A DNA stretch of 64,000 nucleotides from Cylindrobasidium torrendii FP15055 ss-10 (Eukaryota; Basidiomycota; Agaricomycetes; Agaricales; Physalacriaceae), in assembly GCA_000934385.1 (NCBI GenBank), contig KN880483.1, positions 62,001 to 126,000 on the forward strand, given 5' to 3'. Under the pieces are notes generated by a model, which did no database searches, had not been told where the DNA came from, and was given only the letters and a program-made list of their open reading frames with translations. The translations under genes were made by a program, and so were the position numbers. Shown piece by piece: positions 31,547-43,200 of this stretch (positions within the stretch are counted from its first letter, which is position 1; each line of letters begins with the position of its first letter).

Positions 31547-32786
31547 ATGTTGCGGACTACCACACTCTACCTCTCTCGACCACCACCCACCACCGCCCGG
31601 TTCCTTCTGCGCTCATTTTCTCGCACCGCTATGGCTTCCTCACCCGACTCTACGTCGCCCAAGCCGACGTTCACATACCCAACAAACTACACATTCCCTC
31701 ACCACCGCCTCCAGCGCGTAATGAAAGATTCATCCAAGACGCCCATCGTCCTCGTCGCCTGTGGCTCATTTAGCCCCGTCACCTACCTTCACCTGCGCAT
31801 GTTCGAGATGGCCAAGGACTACGTTCGTCAAAACACAGACTTTGAGATCGTCGGTGGCTATCTAAGCCCTGTGAGCGAGGAGTACAAGAAGGCTGGACTG
31901 TTGAATGCAGCACACCGGTGCGTATTGACATTATTCTTCCCTCTTCACTCTCGCCGTCCCCGGTGCCCAGCACATGAGATCCGAGCCCAGGGCCAGATGA
32001 CGTGCTGATAGCGCCTCCGGCACCGCTACCCACATCCGCGATTAATTTCCGTCGCTGACTGCCGGACAGAGTAGCAATGTGCACGCTCGCGTCTGAGGAG
32101 ACTTCAACCTGGCTGACCGTTGACCCATGGGAGGCCTTCCAATCATACCAACGGACCGCCGTCGTGCTCGATCACTTTGACTTTGAAATAAACACCATCC
32201 TTGGTGGCGTCAAAACGGCAGAGGGTGAGGCTCGTAACGTCAAGGTGATGCTTCTCGCGGGCTCAGACCTCATTGGAACTATGAGCGAACCAGGAGTGTG
32301 GAGCTATCGCGATGTACGTCCTCTATGCCCTCTGTGCAGCTGCGCCTAATCAATTCGCCTGTCCAGCTTGATCACATCCTTGGACGATATGGATGCCTAA
32401 TAGTCGAACGTGCTGGCACCGACATGGACCAGGCGACAGATAGCCTTGCAAGATGGCGCCATAACATCCACATTATTCCCCAACTCATTCAGAACGACGT
32501 CTCGAGTACCAAGGTACGCTGAATTTTCACGCACTGGGGAGCGCGAGGTAGTTTAGCATACCACTCTACCCTCATCTTTGCTCGAGTCCGAACACCATAT
32601 CTGACTCCTCCGCAGGTCCGTTTATTCCTGCGTCGTGGGCTGTCGGTGCGGTATCTTCTGCCCAATCCCGTCGTCGACTACATCGAAGATCGTGGCCTCT
32701 ACCAAGACGAGGCGCCCACGGAAAAGGGCAAAGAACGTCGGGACTCGATAAGCACACCAAAGAAGGATGTTCCAAGCGCCTCATAG
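31547..32786 (+). CDS. Nicotinamide/nicotinate mononucleotide adenylyltransferase
   Basis: Four exons: 31547-31917, 32070-32313, 32367-32513 and 32616-32786, giving 310 aa. The nucleotidyltransferase motif GSFSPVTYLHLRMFE (the GxFxPxTxxHL of NMNATs) lies near residue 74. It is followed by LLAGSDLIGTMSEPGVW, and the SSTKVR...RRGLSVRYLLPNPVVDYI tail that binds the nucleotide. The enzyme makes NAD from NMN and ATP. The first 30 residues (MLRTTTLYLSRPPPTTARFLLRSFSRTAMASS) are Arg-rich, acid-free and end in a presequence-like RSFSRTA before a second Met, so mitochondrial or dual targeting is plausible. Intron 1 is unusually long for this window (152 nt). Confidence 0.9.
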
Positions 32787-33152
32787 AAGACGGAACCGCC
32801 GCCCGCCCGCACACTGGTCACATGCCAAGTCCGTACTCTCCTGTACGCTGTGCGGACTCCTGAAACTTACATCTGCTTAGGAGAACATCACTCCTCGCAT
32901 ATCTCTACACAAAGGAAATGTGTAACTGTACAATGTATCACCGCCGTTTGCTATCATATTCCCAGGATCTATCTCTATTTTATCGCTTGCCATTGCAATA
33001 CACACTCGACGGACATGCTAGCCAACCCAACGTCCTTTGTCCCCAGTTGCCGGTCGAGTGAAGTTTAATTACGATAAGTTGAAGGACAGTCAGCACTTCA
33101 ATCACTGAGAAGGCTCCTCATCTGGTTTTGTGCACTGGGGTCACTGCATCCA

Positions 33153-33242
33153 GCCCGCCTAGCTCAATCGGATAGAGCGTCAGACTCTTACGACATTAGG
33201 CAGGGCATCTGAAGGCTGCGAGTTCGACCCTCGCGGTGGGCT
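33153..33242 (+). tRNA. tRNA-Lys(CTT) with a 16-nt intron, copy 2
   Basis: Identical to the gene at 10769 except for one base in the intron (33191-33206: CGACATTAGG... against CGACAGTAGG...). Acceptor GCCCGCC/GGTGGGC, anticodon CTT. A T6 run at 33250-33255 terminates Pol III. Flanking sequences outside the gene are not shared, so no large segmental duplication is visible. Confidence 0.94.
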
Positions 33243-33334
33243 AGATGTGTTTTTTGCTCCGTTGGGATGCTCAACTAAGCATTAACATTACTTTTCACAC
33301 CGTAGTACATGGTCAGGAAATCCGAAAACTAGTT

Positions 33335-36102
33335 TCACCATATCTTCCACACATCTCCTCCCGCGTCCACCAACGCACGCTCAACCTCTCCTTGCTCCAG
33401 ATTAAGCACTACCTTGCGCTCATCCTCGGCTTTCTTCATCGCCGCCGCCCCCTCTTCGACTACCATTGCCCTTGAGCATGCCAATGACTCAAGGATCCTC
33501 CCAAGTTCATGTCGACTGGGTCGTCGCTGCGGGTCGTTCATCCCCGCGAGAACTGGGACGAGATTCATGTGCTGGTATTGTAATTCTCCCCAGTTGATTT
33601 CCTCGACACCCTCCCGCCTCACACACTTGATCATCGCAGCAAGCATAACGCGTTCGTGGAAGCTCAGTTCGCGCAGATATGCCGCCGTGGGCGTGCTCTG
33701 CATGTCTCGCATGACAGCCAGCACTTGCTTTGTCCCTGCGACGCTCTTGGTTCCGCGGACCATCTCTACCGCACGTCTGCGAAAAATATATCAGTATGAT
33801 TTTTGCACAGAAACGAATGGATATTGCATTACCTGCACACATCTAGCATTCGCCGGGCGTCGCCGCTCAGGTTGGATACCTTAGCAGACGTGAGGACGAT
33901 GGCCGGTAGGGCGATGACAGGTCCATTGTCGTTTGGTTCGATGGACGCAGTCTTCAGACGGGCAAGGACGATCTTGATGAGTTCCTCCTTCTGGTACGGA
34001 TTATAAGATATTCGTGTCATGCCTAGACGACGAGCATTAGTTCACGGTGCTTCTGGGGGCCGACCAGTAGACTCACCCAGCCGGCTTCGTACGCGCCCAG
34101 TCATTACACGTTCAGGCAGATCATGAGTGTTGGCCACCGCAATAACGATGAGCTGGCTGTTGGACAGTGTGGGCCAGTTGAAAAAATTGTATATAACATC
34201 CTGCTTCGCTGTGACGAGCTGGTCGAGCTCGTCCATGAGAACAATACTGAGCGGACATTAGCATTCTTCGACTGCATCAATCGACTGGACAAACCATGCG
34301 TGTCCTGCGGGACCTCGTCCTTCACCCTTGTGGAAGTAGCCAGTGAGGTGCTTCAGACTCTCCTTCGCACTAATTGTCATACGCCCCTCCTTCTTCACGT
34401 CGTGGTTGGAGAGTGTCTGCCAGAGCTCGGTATACGCAGCTTGGGGTTCCGGAACGCGCAGGCCATTGATCTCGACGAAAGTGAACGGATTAGTTTCCTA
34501 AAAACATTTAGTACTCAAATAAGGATATTACATTCCAGCTCACGTTCTCTTCGGCCATACGCTTCAGTTGTCGAATGACAGCATGAACAGTGGCCGTCTT
34601 CCCCGTTCCAGGCAGTCCAGAGACATCTTTTTCTTGTGTCAGCACCGTGGGGTATCAAAGAATCATTCAAATAGCGTACAAACACACCCTCCACTCCCTT
34701 CCTCGAGTAGCGCCCCGACGCCTTGGAATATCTGGTCAAATTGGCCTTCTCGACAAGGAAGCACTTCTGGGCGGCTTCCGACGTGCAAGACATGCATCGC
34801 CCGCAGATATGGGTCTTCGGGCATACTGTCCTGAGTATCGTCCACGGCGTATGTAGGCTGAGCAATTCGAGTGAACTTGCGATGCTTTGAAGGTGACGAT
34901 AGTAACCGCCGTTTCGAATGGGGTGTAGGATGCGCCATGCCCTTCAGACGTTTTCGAGGAGAGTTCGACGTCCCTCCGCGTTTGCGTTTCCGGCTAGGCG
35001 TTCTTGGAGGCCCACCGTCAGACCCCGCTGCATCATCGTCTGTATCCTCGTCTTCGCCTAGGTCTTCGCCACCATCCGACTCTTCTTCTTCGTCTCCTGA
35101 ATGTGTGTATTCACCATCAGACTTGCCGTCGTCCGAATCATCGTCATGCGTCTCGAAACGAGCCTTCTTGGTGGCAACCGCTCCTGTAGGCCGTTTCTTA
35201 GGCTTGGGAATGTCGATGGCCCATACAGACGTAGAAGTAGCCGTAGGGTCTGCCTTTAGTTGTTGCAAGACAGACGCCTTGTGTTCGACCCAACTAAAGT
35301 CGAAGAATAGACCGGTCCGTGCATCGACAGCGTACCGACAATAGAATTTTGGGATGGCGGACTCATCCTCATCATCTGGAATTGGTGTTCATATGCGTGT
35401 TCTCGTTTTGAGTTGGCTATACGCACCGGATTCAGAGTCGCTGTCGTCTCCGGCGTCTGGCACTGGAAGAATAGCACACCGCTTTACAATAGTCCCTACT
35501 TCTACTTTTGTAGAGGAATCGATGGTGAAATAAATCTCGTTCTGTAGTAATAATGAGTGTGTGCTCTCAGATAGCTTGTAATCACGCACCTTGACATGTT
35601 CCCGCTGTTTACGCACAGCTGCTAATTGGTTTGGCTTGACGAACCAGTGGATGCCCACTGACATCTTCTGGTCCAGCCGGCGCGCATCATTGTCACGCAA
35701 ATTGGTCTCCCATGCAGCTGCAATGATTCCAATGTTGTTTCCAGCAACGAGAACGGTGTCTCCCACGCGGAATGTCTCCGTCTCCGTCTCGACCACCTTT
35801 CTGTTTCGCTGAATAGTATGTGATTTCCTGGAGCGGTCAAACGAGTTGTGGATAGACGTCAACCATCCGCTTTCGCCTTGCTCGGTAAGGTCGTCATAAA
35901 TCTCCTTGTCGCCAGCACTCAAATCCTTGTCCGCATCCAGCGGTCGCGCGTGAACTGGTTCAGCTGTCCAAGCCGCCGAGATCTCCAACTTCTCGCCAAA
36001 TTTCTTCGTGGGTACGAGCTCTCCACGTAAGCGGCCAGAGCGTCGCGGGGTTTGGGGTGCTGGCGGGACCATGGGTTCCAGAAGATGACCGTTGAGTATC
36101 AA
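33335..36102 (-). CDS. ORC1: Origin recognition complex subunit 1 (ORC1)
   Basis: Multi-exon gene. The N-terminal part (~residues 90-210) is a BAH domain (FRVGDTVLVAGNN, VGIHWFVKPNQL, NEIYFTIDSSTKVEVGTI). A long acidic/basic disordered linker follows (DDDSDDGKSDGEY, PSRKRKRGG). The AAA+ ATPase has Walker A GLPGTGKTATV, ETNPFTFVEINGLRVPEP, Walker B IVLMDELDQL, IAVANTHDLPERV and the arginine-bearing MTGRVRSRLG. The C-terminal winged helix ends VDAGGDVWKIW. ORC1 binds origins and loads MCM with Cdc6 in the nucleus. Start is ATG 36102; a second Met ten codons later (MVPPAPQTPRRSG) is equally possible. Introns near 35390-35430, 34645-34690, 34500-34560, 34245-34290, 34020-34075 and 33780-33835. 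Confidence 0.9.
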
Positions 36103-37456
36103 TGCCTCATTGTGATCGTTTCGCGACTGTGACCGACGCGCTCTCTATGTCACGTGATATGTGACCACCGCCCTCCTACGTGCTAGTAGCACCCACTGCC
36201 AGTTCAGTGGATGCCAGTCTCATGATTTACGATAGGGAACACTACCTAGGCGATGGTCATGGCTCTCGATGTGCGTGTAACTCACGATATCATTTGCGCA
36301 TGTCAATGGGTCCAAACTGGGTACAAGTCGCGATGTCTGGACAGAGAAATCAGCCCGATGTAGGTACATCACGTCTAAGAGTGGACGTACCGCGTATCTC
36401 AACGGTCTTCTTCAGTGACTCGATATTCGGCATCTGACAGGTCTCACGAACTCGAATGGCATCGATTCCCAAGCTCTTTCGCTCGAACATAAGGCCTTGC
36501 GGCGTCAAGCGCTTAAAACCACATCACGGGTAATGCAACGTGTGTTACACGCCTAAACTTCCTCTTAGCGCTAATCGCTGCTCAGCGCTCATTGACATTG
36601 CGCGCTACTCAACATTTTTCGGCGGTTGGATAAACCTGGAGAAACGCTTCGACAATCTGCACGTCTCGATGCCACAATACGAGCCCGATAGAAAATCGAA
36701 TTGGCCTTCTTGATATCCTGTGGGATATTTCGATATCTGAAGTATGTGGATTCCCAAACGAGTCAGTACTTCAGTAGTATCTAGGCGCTTGACGCCTACC
36801 AGACTCTGCTTCGATGTCCGGCAATGTGTTCTCCGTGTGCCACTCCAATAATTCTGTGGCAAAATAGCGGCTGGCGCCTATCTGAACGTTTCCTTCTCTT
36901 CTGTGGCTTGCTGTGCGGAACCACAGACCCACAAATCATCCCACTTGCTTGTCACTCAAAAACACCCTGCTTTACATTTATCCGGCAGTGCTTTCTTGGT
37001 ATGTAGTTACACCGATGCTAAGTACACAGAACTCGTGAATTAGTATTCTTTTCCAAGGATCTATATGATCAAGTACACAGTTTCTAGCTACATCCATGAT
37101 ACCACTTACTGTATATCCATATTCTCTTTTTTGCGCTACAACTACAATATAACGTTCAAGTATTTGACTCGTGAGTCCCATCGGACCCGCTGGGTACCCC
37201 ATTAGAATCACACTTTCTTCTCTCGCCTCGACATGCTGCTTGCTGTGTGGGACCGAAGTTCCACAGACGATACAACAACCTTGATACGGAAGCGCTGAAC
37301 TCAGTCAAATCTAAGATCTCAGAGAGACTGCCAGGGTACAAATACTGCAGCTTGGCACCCCAACGACTTCAGTCCGAAGTACGTCGAGGAGAAGTACACT
37401 TGCTTTCCCTCACCTTTCTACACCCGTTCTTACACTGTTTGTACAGGAAATATACG
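36103..37456. other. 1.35-kb intergenic region
   Basis: Contains a CACGTG E-box-type word immediately upstream of ORC1 (~36152). Short open frames on both strands (36180-37211) lack domains, splice partners and start context. No gene supported. Confidence 0.5.
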
Positions 37457-38161
37457 ATGAACGTCAACGCCGCATCACTTGCGGGCCTTCGTGAGGCCAT
37501 ACAGAATAGACCAAGCCGAGTCTACGGATGGCAAAACGGCGAGTGCTCATCAACATCGTCCGCCTCGGCGTCCCCTACATGAGCTAATATGTGCACAGAC
37601 CCCCTCATCCAGTGCGAAATTGCTGAAAAAGTAATCTCTTCCCAAGTTATCGCAGTTTATGTCCACGCAAGCCAGACCATGGCCACTGTTACACAGGGCA
37701 ACCAGACGTTTCCAGTCGCGCATTTCCGGGTCTTTCTGGAAATTCCCCCTACTCGTGCGAACACCTTCGAAGACACGATTACCGAGTCTGTAGAGTTGAA
37801 CAACTGGGCGCATCAGGGTTTGACAACCTCAACGTCGCTGAAGCATTGTTTTTACGCCTTTTCAACGTCGCGCCAAAGCGTTGGATGTGAGCGTATTCCA
37901 ATGCTCACTCGAGTCACAGTCAAGGATGTCCTGGATTACCTCTTCACCAGGATGCGTCGTCAGTACTACACATTGGACACAGTCACAGGCAGCGGCTGTC
38001 GCTTTTGGTGTCAAACGGTTTTGAAGGATATGGCTAGTATGGGTTGTATTGCGGCGGATGCCCAGTCCAATACGGAGTTATTGGCACAGAAGATTACTCA
38101 GACGCACCCGGGCGTACGTGTATCGGAGATTGGCAATCCCAAAGGTGGGACCTTTTATTGA
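37457..38161 (+). CDS. DUF7770-like hypothetical protein
   Basis: The main exon reads from ~37591 to TGA at 38159-38161. A short first exon from ATG 37457 (MNVNAASLAGL) can join it through a 108-nt GTGAGG...CACAG intron in frame; otherwise ATG 37589 is the start. The body has an alternating beta pattern with SSQVIAVYVHASQTM, FPVAHFRVFLEIPP, TRVTVKDVLDYLFTRMRRQYYTLDTVTGSGCRFW and CQTVLKDMASMGCI. The SGCRFW core with a following helix resembles the fungal DUF7770 domain, which has no known function. The gene precedes the phosphotransferase-like gene on the same strand. Confidence 0.6.
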
Positions 38162-38721
38162 CTGAGTAGCAGGAGCCTACTACGCTGCGTTCATATGTAG
38201 AATTTTCGAATAATTTCCAGTGGTTCTTCTGAATGACTGATAAGATCTTGCGATTCCAATCTCTGGAAAAACTTGTTCTAGAGTGTCCGAATGGGAAAAG
38301 GCCATCCTGTGCAACAGGCGCCCATGGTAGTGGCACCGCTTGTTTGTCGGTGTTAACAAAGATGATGATTATGTAAGCAGCCGCAGTGCTCGGTATTGCA
38401 ATAATAGCATCGGGGTTTGCATTTGAAAAACTATCGGAAAACGAAGCATTACATACGAAAAACGTTCGGCTTGCTACAGATTCTGTTACAGACTTCAAGT
38501 AAAAGAAGCGCCAGCTCCCTTCCCCGGCATGTCTTACCGCTGCGGACCCACACGTGTCTGCCTGTCTTGCTTCACGACATTCATCACTGGGCAATGGTTC
38601 TCAAGGTGCGCCAATCGCAACATTTTCCTTCTCATGGTAATCTTGCCATTGCTAGGGAGTAGTCGAAAATAATCCCTCATGTGTCGCACACCTCTCCGAC
38701 GAGGATCTCCGCGCCCTCATT
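38162..38721. other. Intergenic, no gene seen
   Basis: About 560 bp between two plus-strand genes. A minus ORF (38094-38594) overlaps the DUF7770-like gene tail and has no family features. Confidence 0.45.
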
Positions 38722-39729
38722 ATGGCCATTGACAAAAGCCGCGATCAAATTGGCTCTTTGCCAGGTCTGGACATGTTCCCACCCGCCGTCTTTCACCTTA
38801 ATCCCTACCCACTTGTTGCCAAGGGTGTTCCCAAAAGCTTCGACAACGAGGCGTTCATGATGGAATATGTCGCGCGGCACACAAACATACCCATTCCTAG
38901 GGTGCATCGGGTCCTCCCCTCTATAGGTGACTCCCGACGTTCATGGATTATCATGGACTTCATTGAAGGAGACTGTCTCTTTACCGTCTGGCCCAAACTC
39001 AGTTGGCGCCGCCGTCTTTCAGTCGCCCTCACTCTACGTTCGTATATCCAGCAGTTGCGAAGAACACCTCTCCCCAATCCCAGCATTCCGGGTCCTTTCG
39101 ATCAGACAGGGGCACCCCGTCTTTGTTACGGCGAACCTTTTGACAGTCATGGGGATGGACCGTTTCCCACACTAGAGTCGCTCGCCTCCTGGTTCGACAA
39201 TCACAGCCATCGCGTGCAAATACTTCAACATCAAGCTGGTTGGACGGATTTCCCGCGCTATGAGGAGTTCGACAGGTCAGAGCCGCTTGTGCTCTGCCAC
39301 AATGACCTGGGCCATTTGCGGAACATTATCCTTGACAAGGAAGGGCGACTGTGGCTGATTGATTGGGCATTTGCCGGCGCATACCCAGCTCAATTCGAGT
39401 ACATTCCATTCGATGCGTGGGCAGACGCCGCGTCTCCGGATCGCAGACCACCATTGTCGTTCACACGGCTCGTGAGAAGTGGCCTGATCGTTGGCGGACC
39501 GGCTCGTTGGTACTATGACAATTATGCGCGCTCTCTCTATCAGTCTATAGAAGCATTTGGACGTCGAGCGTTGGACGCGGATTACTTTGCCAAACTTGGT
39601 ATAAGTCGCGAGGCATGGAAACCGAAAAGAGTCGCACGACCACCGTTTACTTTTGCGTTAGGTAGCAAGATCCTGGACATGATATACGATACGATACTAG
39701 CTGTCTTCGTGAGGTTCAGTAGAGCATAA
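38722..39729 (+). CDS. Aminoglycoside phosphotransferase-fold (APH) kinase-like protein
   Basis: A single-exon 335-aa protein. It has the small-lobe pattern (AKGVPKSFDNEAFMMEYVARHTNIPIPRV), hinge SWIIMDFIEGDCL, and the catalytic block LCHNDLGHLRNIILDKEGRLWLIDWAFAG. In this block H-N-D stands for the usual HGDxxxxN and IDW for the DFG-like metal site. These fungal proteins phosphorylate small molecules, or are inactive relatives; no substrate is known. A decayed copy of its 3' end follows at 39810, showing a local tandem duplication. Confidence 0.83.
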   Translation: MAIDKSRDQIGSLPGLDMFPPAVFHLNPYPLVAKGVPKSFDNEAFMMEYVARHTNIPIPRVHRVLPSIGDSRRSWIIMDFIEGDCLFTVWPKLSWRRRLSVALTLRSYIQQLRRTPLPNPSIPGPFDQTGAPRLCYGEPFDSHGDGPFPTLESLASWFDNHSHRVQILQHQAGWTDFPRYEEFDRSEPLVLCHNDLGHLRNIILDKEGRLWLIDWAFAGAYPAQFEYIPFDAWADAASPDRRPPLSFTRLVRSGLIVGGPARWYYDNYARSLYQSIEAFGRRALDADYFAKLGISREAWKPKRVARPPFTFALGSKILDMIYDTILAVFVRFSRA

Positions 39730-39809
39730 ACAACATTCACACTCCCGCATAATCAAAGCAATCAGTTAATCGACTGTGACTGGCGCCTATTGGTTCAAGG
39801 ACTCCCTCA

Positions 39810-40023
39810 TTCGCAAGTGTGCGCAGGTAGAGTCATGTCGACCTCGATGGTTGGACGGCGTGGCTTACTACTTTGCCAACCTTGGAATAGGTCGCTAGGA
39901 GTGGAAAACATTCAAGGTCGCACGTTACACGACCTACGTTTGACTTTTGTGTTGGGCAGCAAGATCCTGGACATGTTTTACGATACAATGCTGGTTGTTT
40001 TCAAGCTGTTTATTATCATATGA
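39810..40023 (+). pseudogene. Decayed 3' fragment of the APH-like gene
   Basis: DNA from ~39845 onward aligns with the last ~50 codons of the gene just upstream: TACTTTGCCAACCTTGGAAT against TACTTTGCCAAACTTGGTAT, and the LGSKILDM codons are nearly unchanged (FVLGSKILDMFYDTMLVVF against FALGSKILDMIYDTILAVF). A TAG interrupts the frame after the GIGR codons and the 5' three quarters of the gene are missing. It is therefore a truncated tandem duplicate. Confidence 0.8.
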
Positions 40024-40254
40024 ATGGCATACACATCCCTCTGAAGACCAAATCCAATACTGACTTAACCCCCTCAATTCCCATGATTCCGAGCATCGAA
40101 GTAGCAAGCTTGTTCTGCACGCAGGTGAGGCTTACATGAATACATAGAATTACATGTCATCCTATCCTTGAAATAATCATAAAGTACAACAGTTAACTCC
40201 ATCCATAACTTCAAAAGTCCCAGAGAAAGAGTGAATGATTCGACAAGCTGTCAT

Positions 40255-43200
40255 TCATAAGTCTTGCAAATATGCACATGCTTCAGAAATCTTCGACGAT
40301 AATATGGGTATCTACAAACATTAGCACTCCGACCCTGCCGTAGACGAATGCTCACATTGGATGGGCGAAACACCTCGAAGTGGTTCCCAGGAATATCCAC
40401 CACCCTCAGACCTTGCTCTGCAATGCGTTCCCATCCAGTTTCCTGACAACTACGGTCTGCCAGCCATTTCGGCACCTCCTCGACGCCCTCAGGGTTAAAT
40501 CCCTCCGAGGCACGAAGGTACACTGTTGATAGTTTACCGTGCGGGTAGGCAGGTTTGTAGCCCTCAAGCAGAGCGGAGTTTTTCGCAAATTGGTCTTGTA
40601 CCAGCCCTTCGATGTGAAGATTGTTGTGTCTACTGGAGTTAACCGCCGCAGAAATCAGTGACATCGACAACGGGGTATGGTCTTCTGGGTTTGGCGCGTC
40701 GATGAGTATGAGTCCCTTGACATTGACGCCATAATGTGTTAGTTGCATCGCCGTCTCATACGCCGCGACACCTCCAAAGGACCATCCTAATACATATGTC
40801 AGTACACGATTCCTTTCAATCAAAGGTCTGTTCGCACCGCCAAGCAGAACAGGTCCACTCGTTATCTCGGCGATAACCCTTGCATACTCCTTCGCCATTT
40901 CTTCGACGGACTTCCAGGACTCCGGAGTCAGGAATCGTGGGTTGTGAATCCCGTATACCGGTCGACCCACCGGTCCCACCCTCGAGTAGTACTTCACTAA
41001 TCCACTTCCGTCATGGAAGACAAAGAGCGGCAGACCCTCCCCTCCTTCTTGAAGGACGGATGGAAACTGGTCCAAGCGAAGGACTCTGACGAAATCTGGA
41101 GCGTCCGCCACTTCCTTCCTTCCAACACGATGCAAATAGTCTTGGATGGTGACCAGCGATGTGTGTGTCGCGAAAAAGTCCGAGGGAAGGTCAAGGTTGA
41201 ATTGCACCTTCAGAACGTGTAGAGCCTCGATAGAGGTCATCGAATCTAGTCCAAGTTGCCCGAGCTCAGTACTGTCTGTGATGTCGAGTGGGTTGACGTC
41301 AAGAACAGAGGCCAAAGCGTGCTTGATACTTGCGATACTATTGTCGGTATGCAGCTCTATAGGTGGTTCTTGTTCAACCACCAATGTATTGGTCGATAAT
41401 GCGTCGCCAGATAAGTAGGCAGTTCCGAGGCTATAAACCTCACGGATGACATCCTCGATAGTCCTGCACTGGCTGAAGACGTCGCTGTCTATCCGGGATT
41501 GGGGTAGCGCCGCTCGAATGCGGCTGGTTATTTCGATGGACATCATCGAGTCCACTCCCAGAGCTTCGAGTTCCATGTGTGGGGTCACCGACGATAGACT
41601 AATCCCACAGCCCTCTGCAAAGATTTCCAGTATAAGCTGGTCTGCTGATGGCGTGCAGGTTCCTCTCGTACTGAAGGCGCTGTTCCATGTCATAGCAGAG
41701 GATGTCGTCCTCATGCGGGACAAATCCGGGCGAACAGACTTGGGTATTGCGCTCGCCGGAGCGCCTGATGGTTTTGCAAGTAATTTGGAGAACGTGTCCA
41801 GACGAAGCTTGCGGAACTGCATCCCTTCCATGGCTGCAACAACGCGATTTGTACCGTCCTCACGTGCCCACGCATTCGCTAAAATAGCGGCCCGGTCGTC
41901 AACCCAAACGCCGTTGCAATAGACCGTGTATTCATTGCGAGGGTCGATGAGCTCGACCAGCAGTTTGACAGACCCGACTTCCGTGCAGATGAACACATCG
42001 TTGCCGCGGCCTTGGAAATTTGCCATAAATCCGGGGACATGAAGAAGGGTGTCGAGGAAAACTGGGTCGACGACAGATATCCCTGCGGACGGCGGGACAC
42101 AAATACGAGCTGTGGCTTCCATCCTCTCCGAATCAAGGGTGAGAGTTTGTATGGTTTGATAGCTTTGACTGTATTCCACAACGCGAAGGAAGAGGTTCTC
42201 GTAAATGGTACGGGTCGAGAATTTTTCCTGTTGTGCGCTTGGATGAGCCACGGCAGAAATGTTACGATGAACTGTCGACGAGGCGAGCTGGAATTTGCTT
42301 TCGACGCATCCAGGAGGCTTGATCTTGAACTCTCCGCGAGTGTGTACCGAGTCGGTATGGCCGTCGATCCGGGAGGAGATAGTGAATGATCCACCCTGGT
42401 CTATGAGGACAATGGACGTAATGACTAACTTGTGAACTGATGGGTCATACACCAGGGGATGCAAGAAAGCCACATTTTTCAGAGCCACCCTACAATCCGC
42501 AAAGTATGGCCATGAAGTGGCAATGCCTGAGAAGATGTGCTCGAGATAGACAGAAGCGGGACACAGAGGCGTAGTCGCGACGCGATGCCCGGCAATGCGA
42601 TCTGCAAGTTGAGAGATTGGCGTCTCGAATATTGTCGTGTTGTCATTTGCATCGGTAGGCTGTTGAGTCCAACGTCCCAGCAGCGAGTATTTGATACCCG
42701 ACGGGCCTCCAGGCGGAGCATCGGCGAGGCTGGGACCGGCTACCGTGTCCTCGACAAAATCAACCCAAAATCTGGTCGGAGAGAAAGGATAGGAAGGTAA
42801 GGAGACACATAACGCCTGGGGGAGATGGCCGAAGACGCATCTCCAATCAACGAGGGCCCCAGTGATATATAGCGCACTGAGCGATGCAGCAAGTGTGATA
42901 CATGGGTTATGTTGCTTCTTCATGGAGGGCAAGAGAGTAGGGACGTTTATGCCAGCAATAGTCTTGAGCATAGAGAGCGTATTGGTATGTGGGCCAATTT
43001 CGATCCAGACATCGATGCGTTCGTCCTGCAGGAGAGAGGCTACGCCAGCTTCGAACCGGACCGTTTGACGACAGTGACGAGCGAAATAATGCGGTGTGAA
43101 CACGGAGCCATCACCAGGACGGACTACACAACCTGTGGCGTTTGATACTATGGGTATATTAGGCTCCCTCATCTCGACGGAATAAGCGATCGAGGTGAGA

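Noticed and set aside
36180..37211. Several 60-85 codon frames in the ORC1 upstream region
   Set aside because: Both strands equally open, no domain, no good splice sites.
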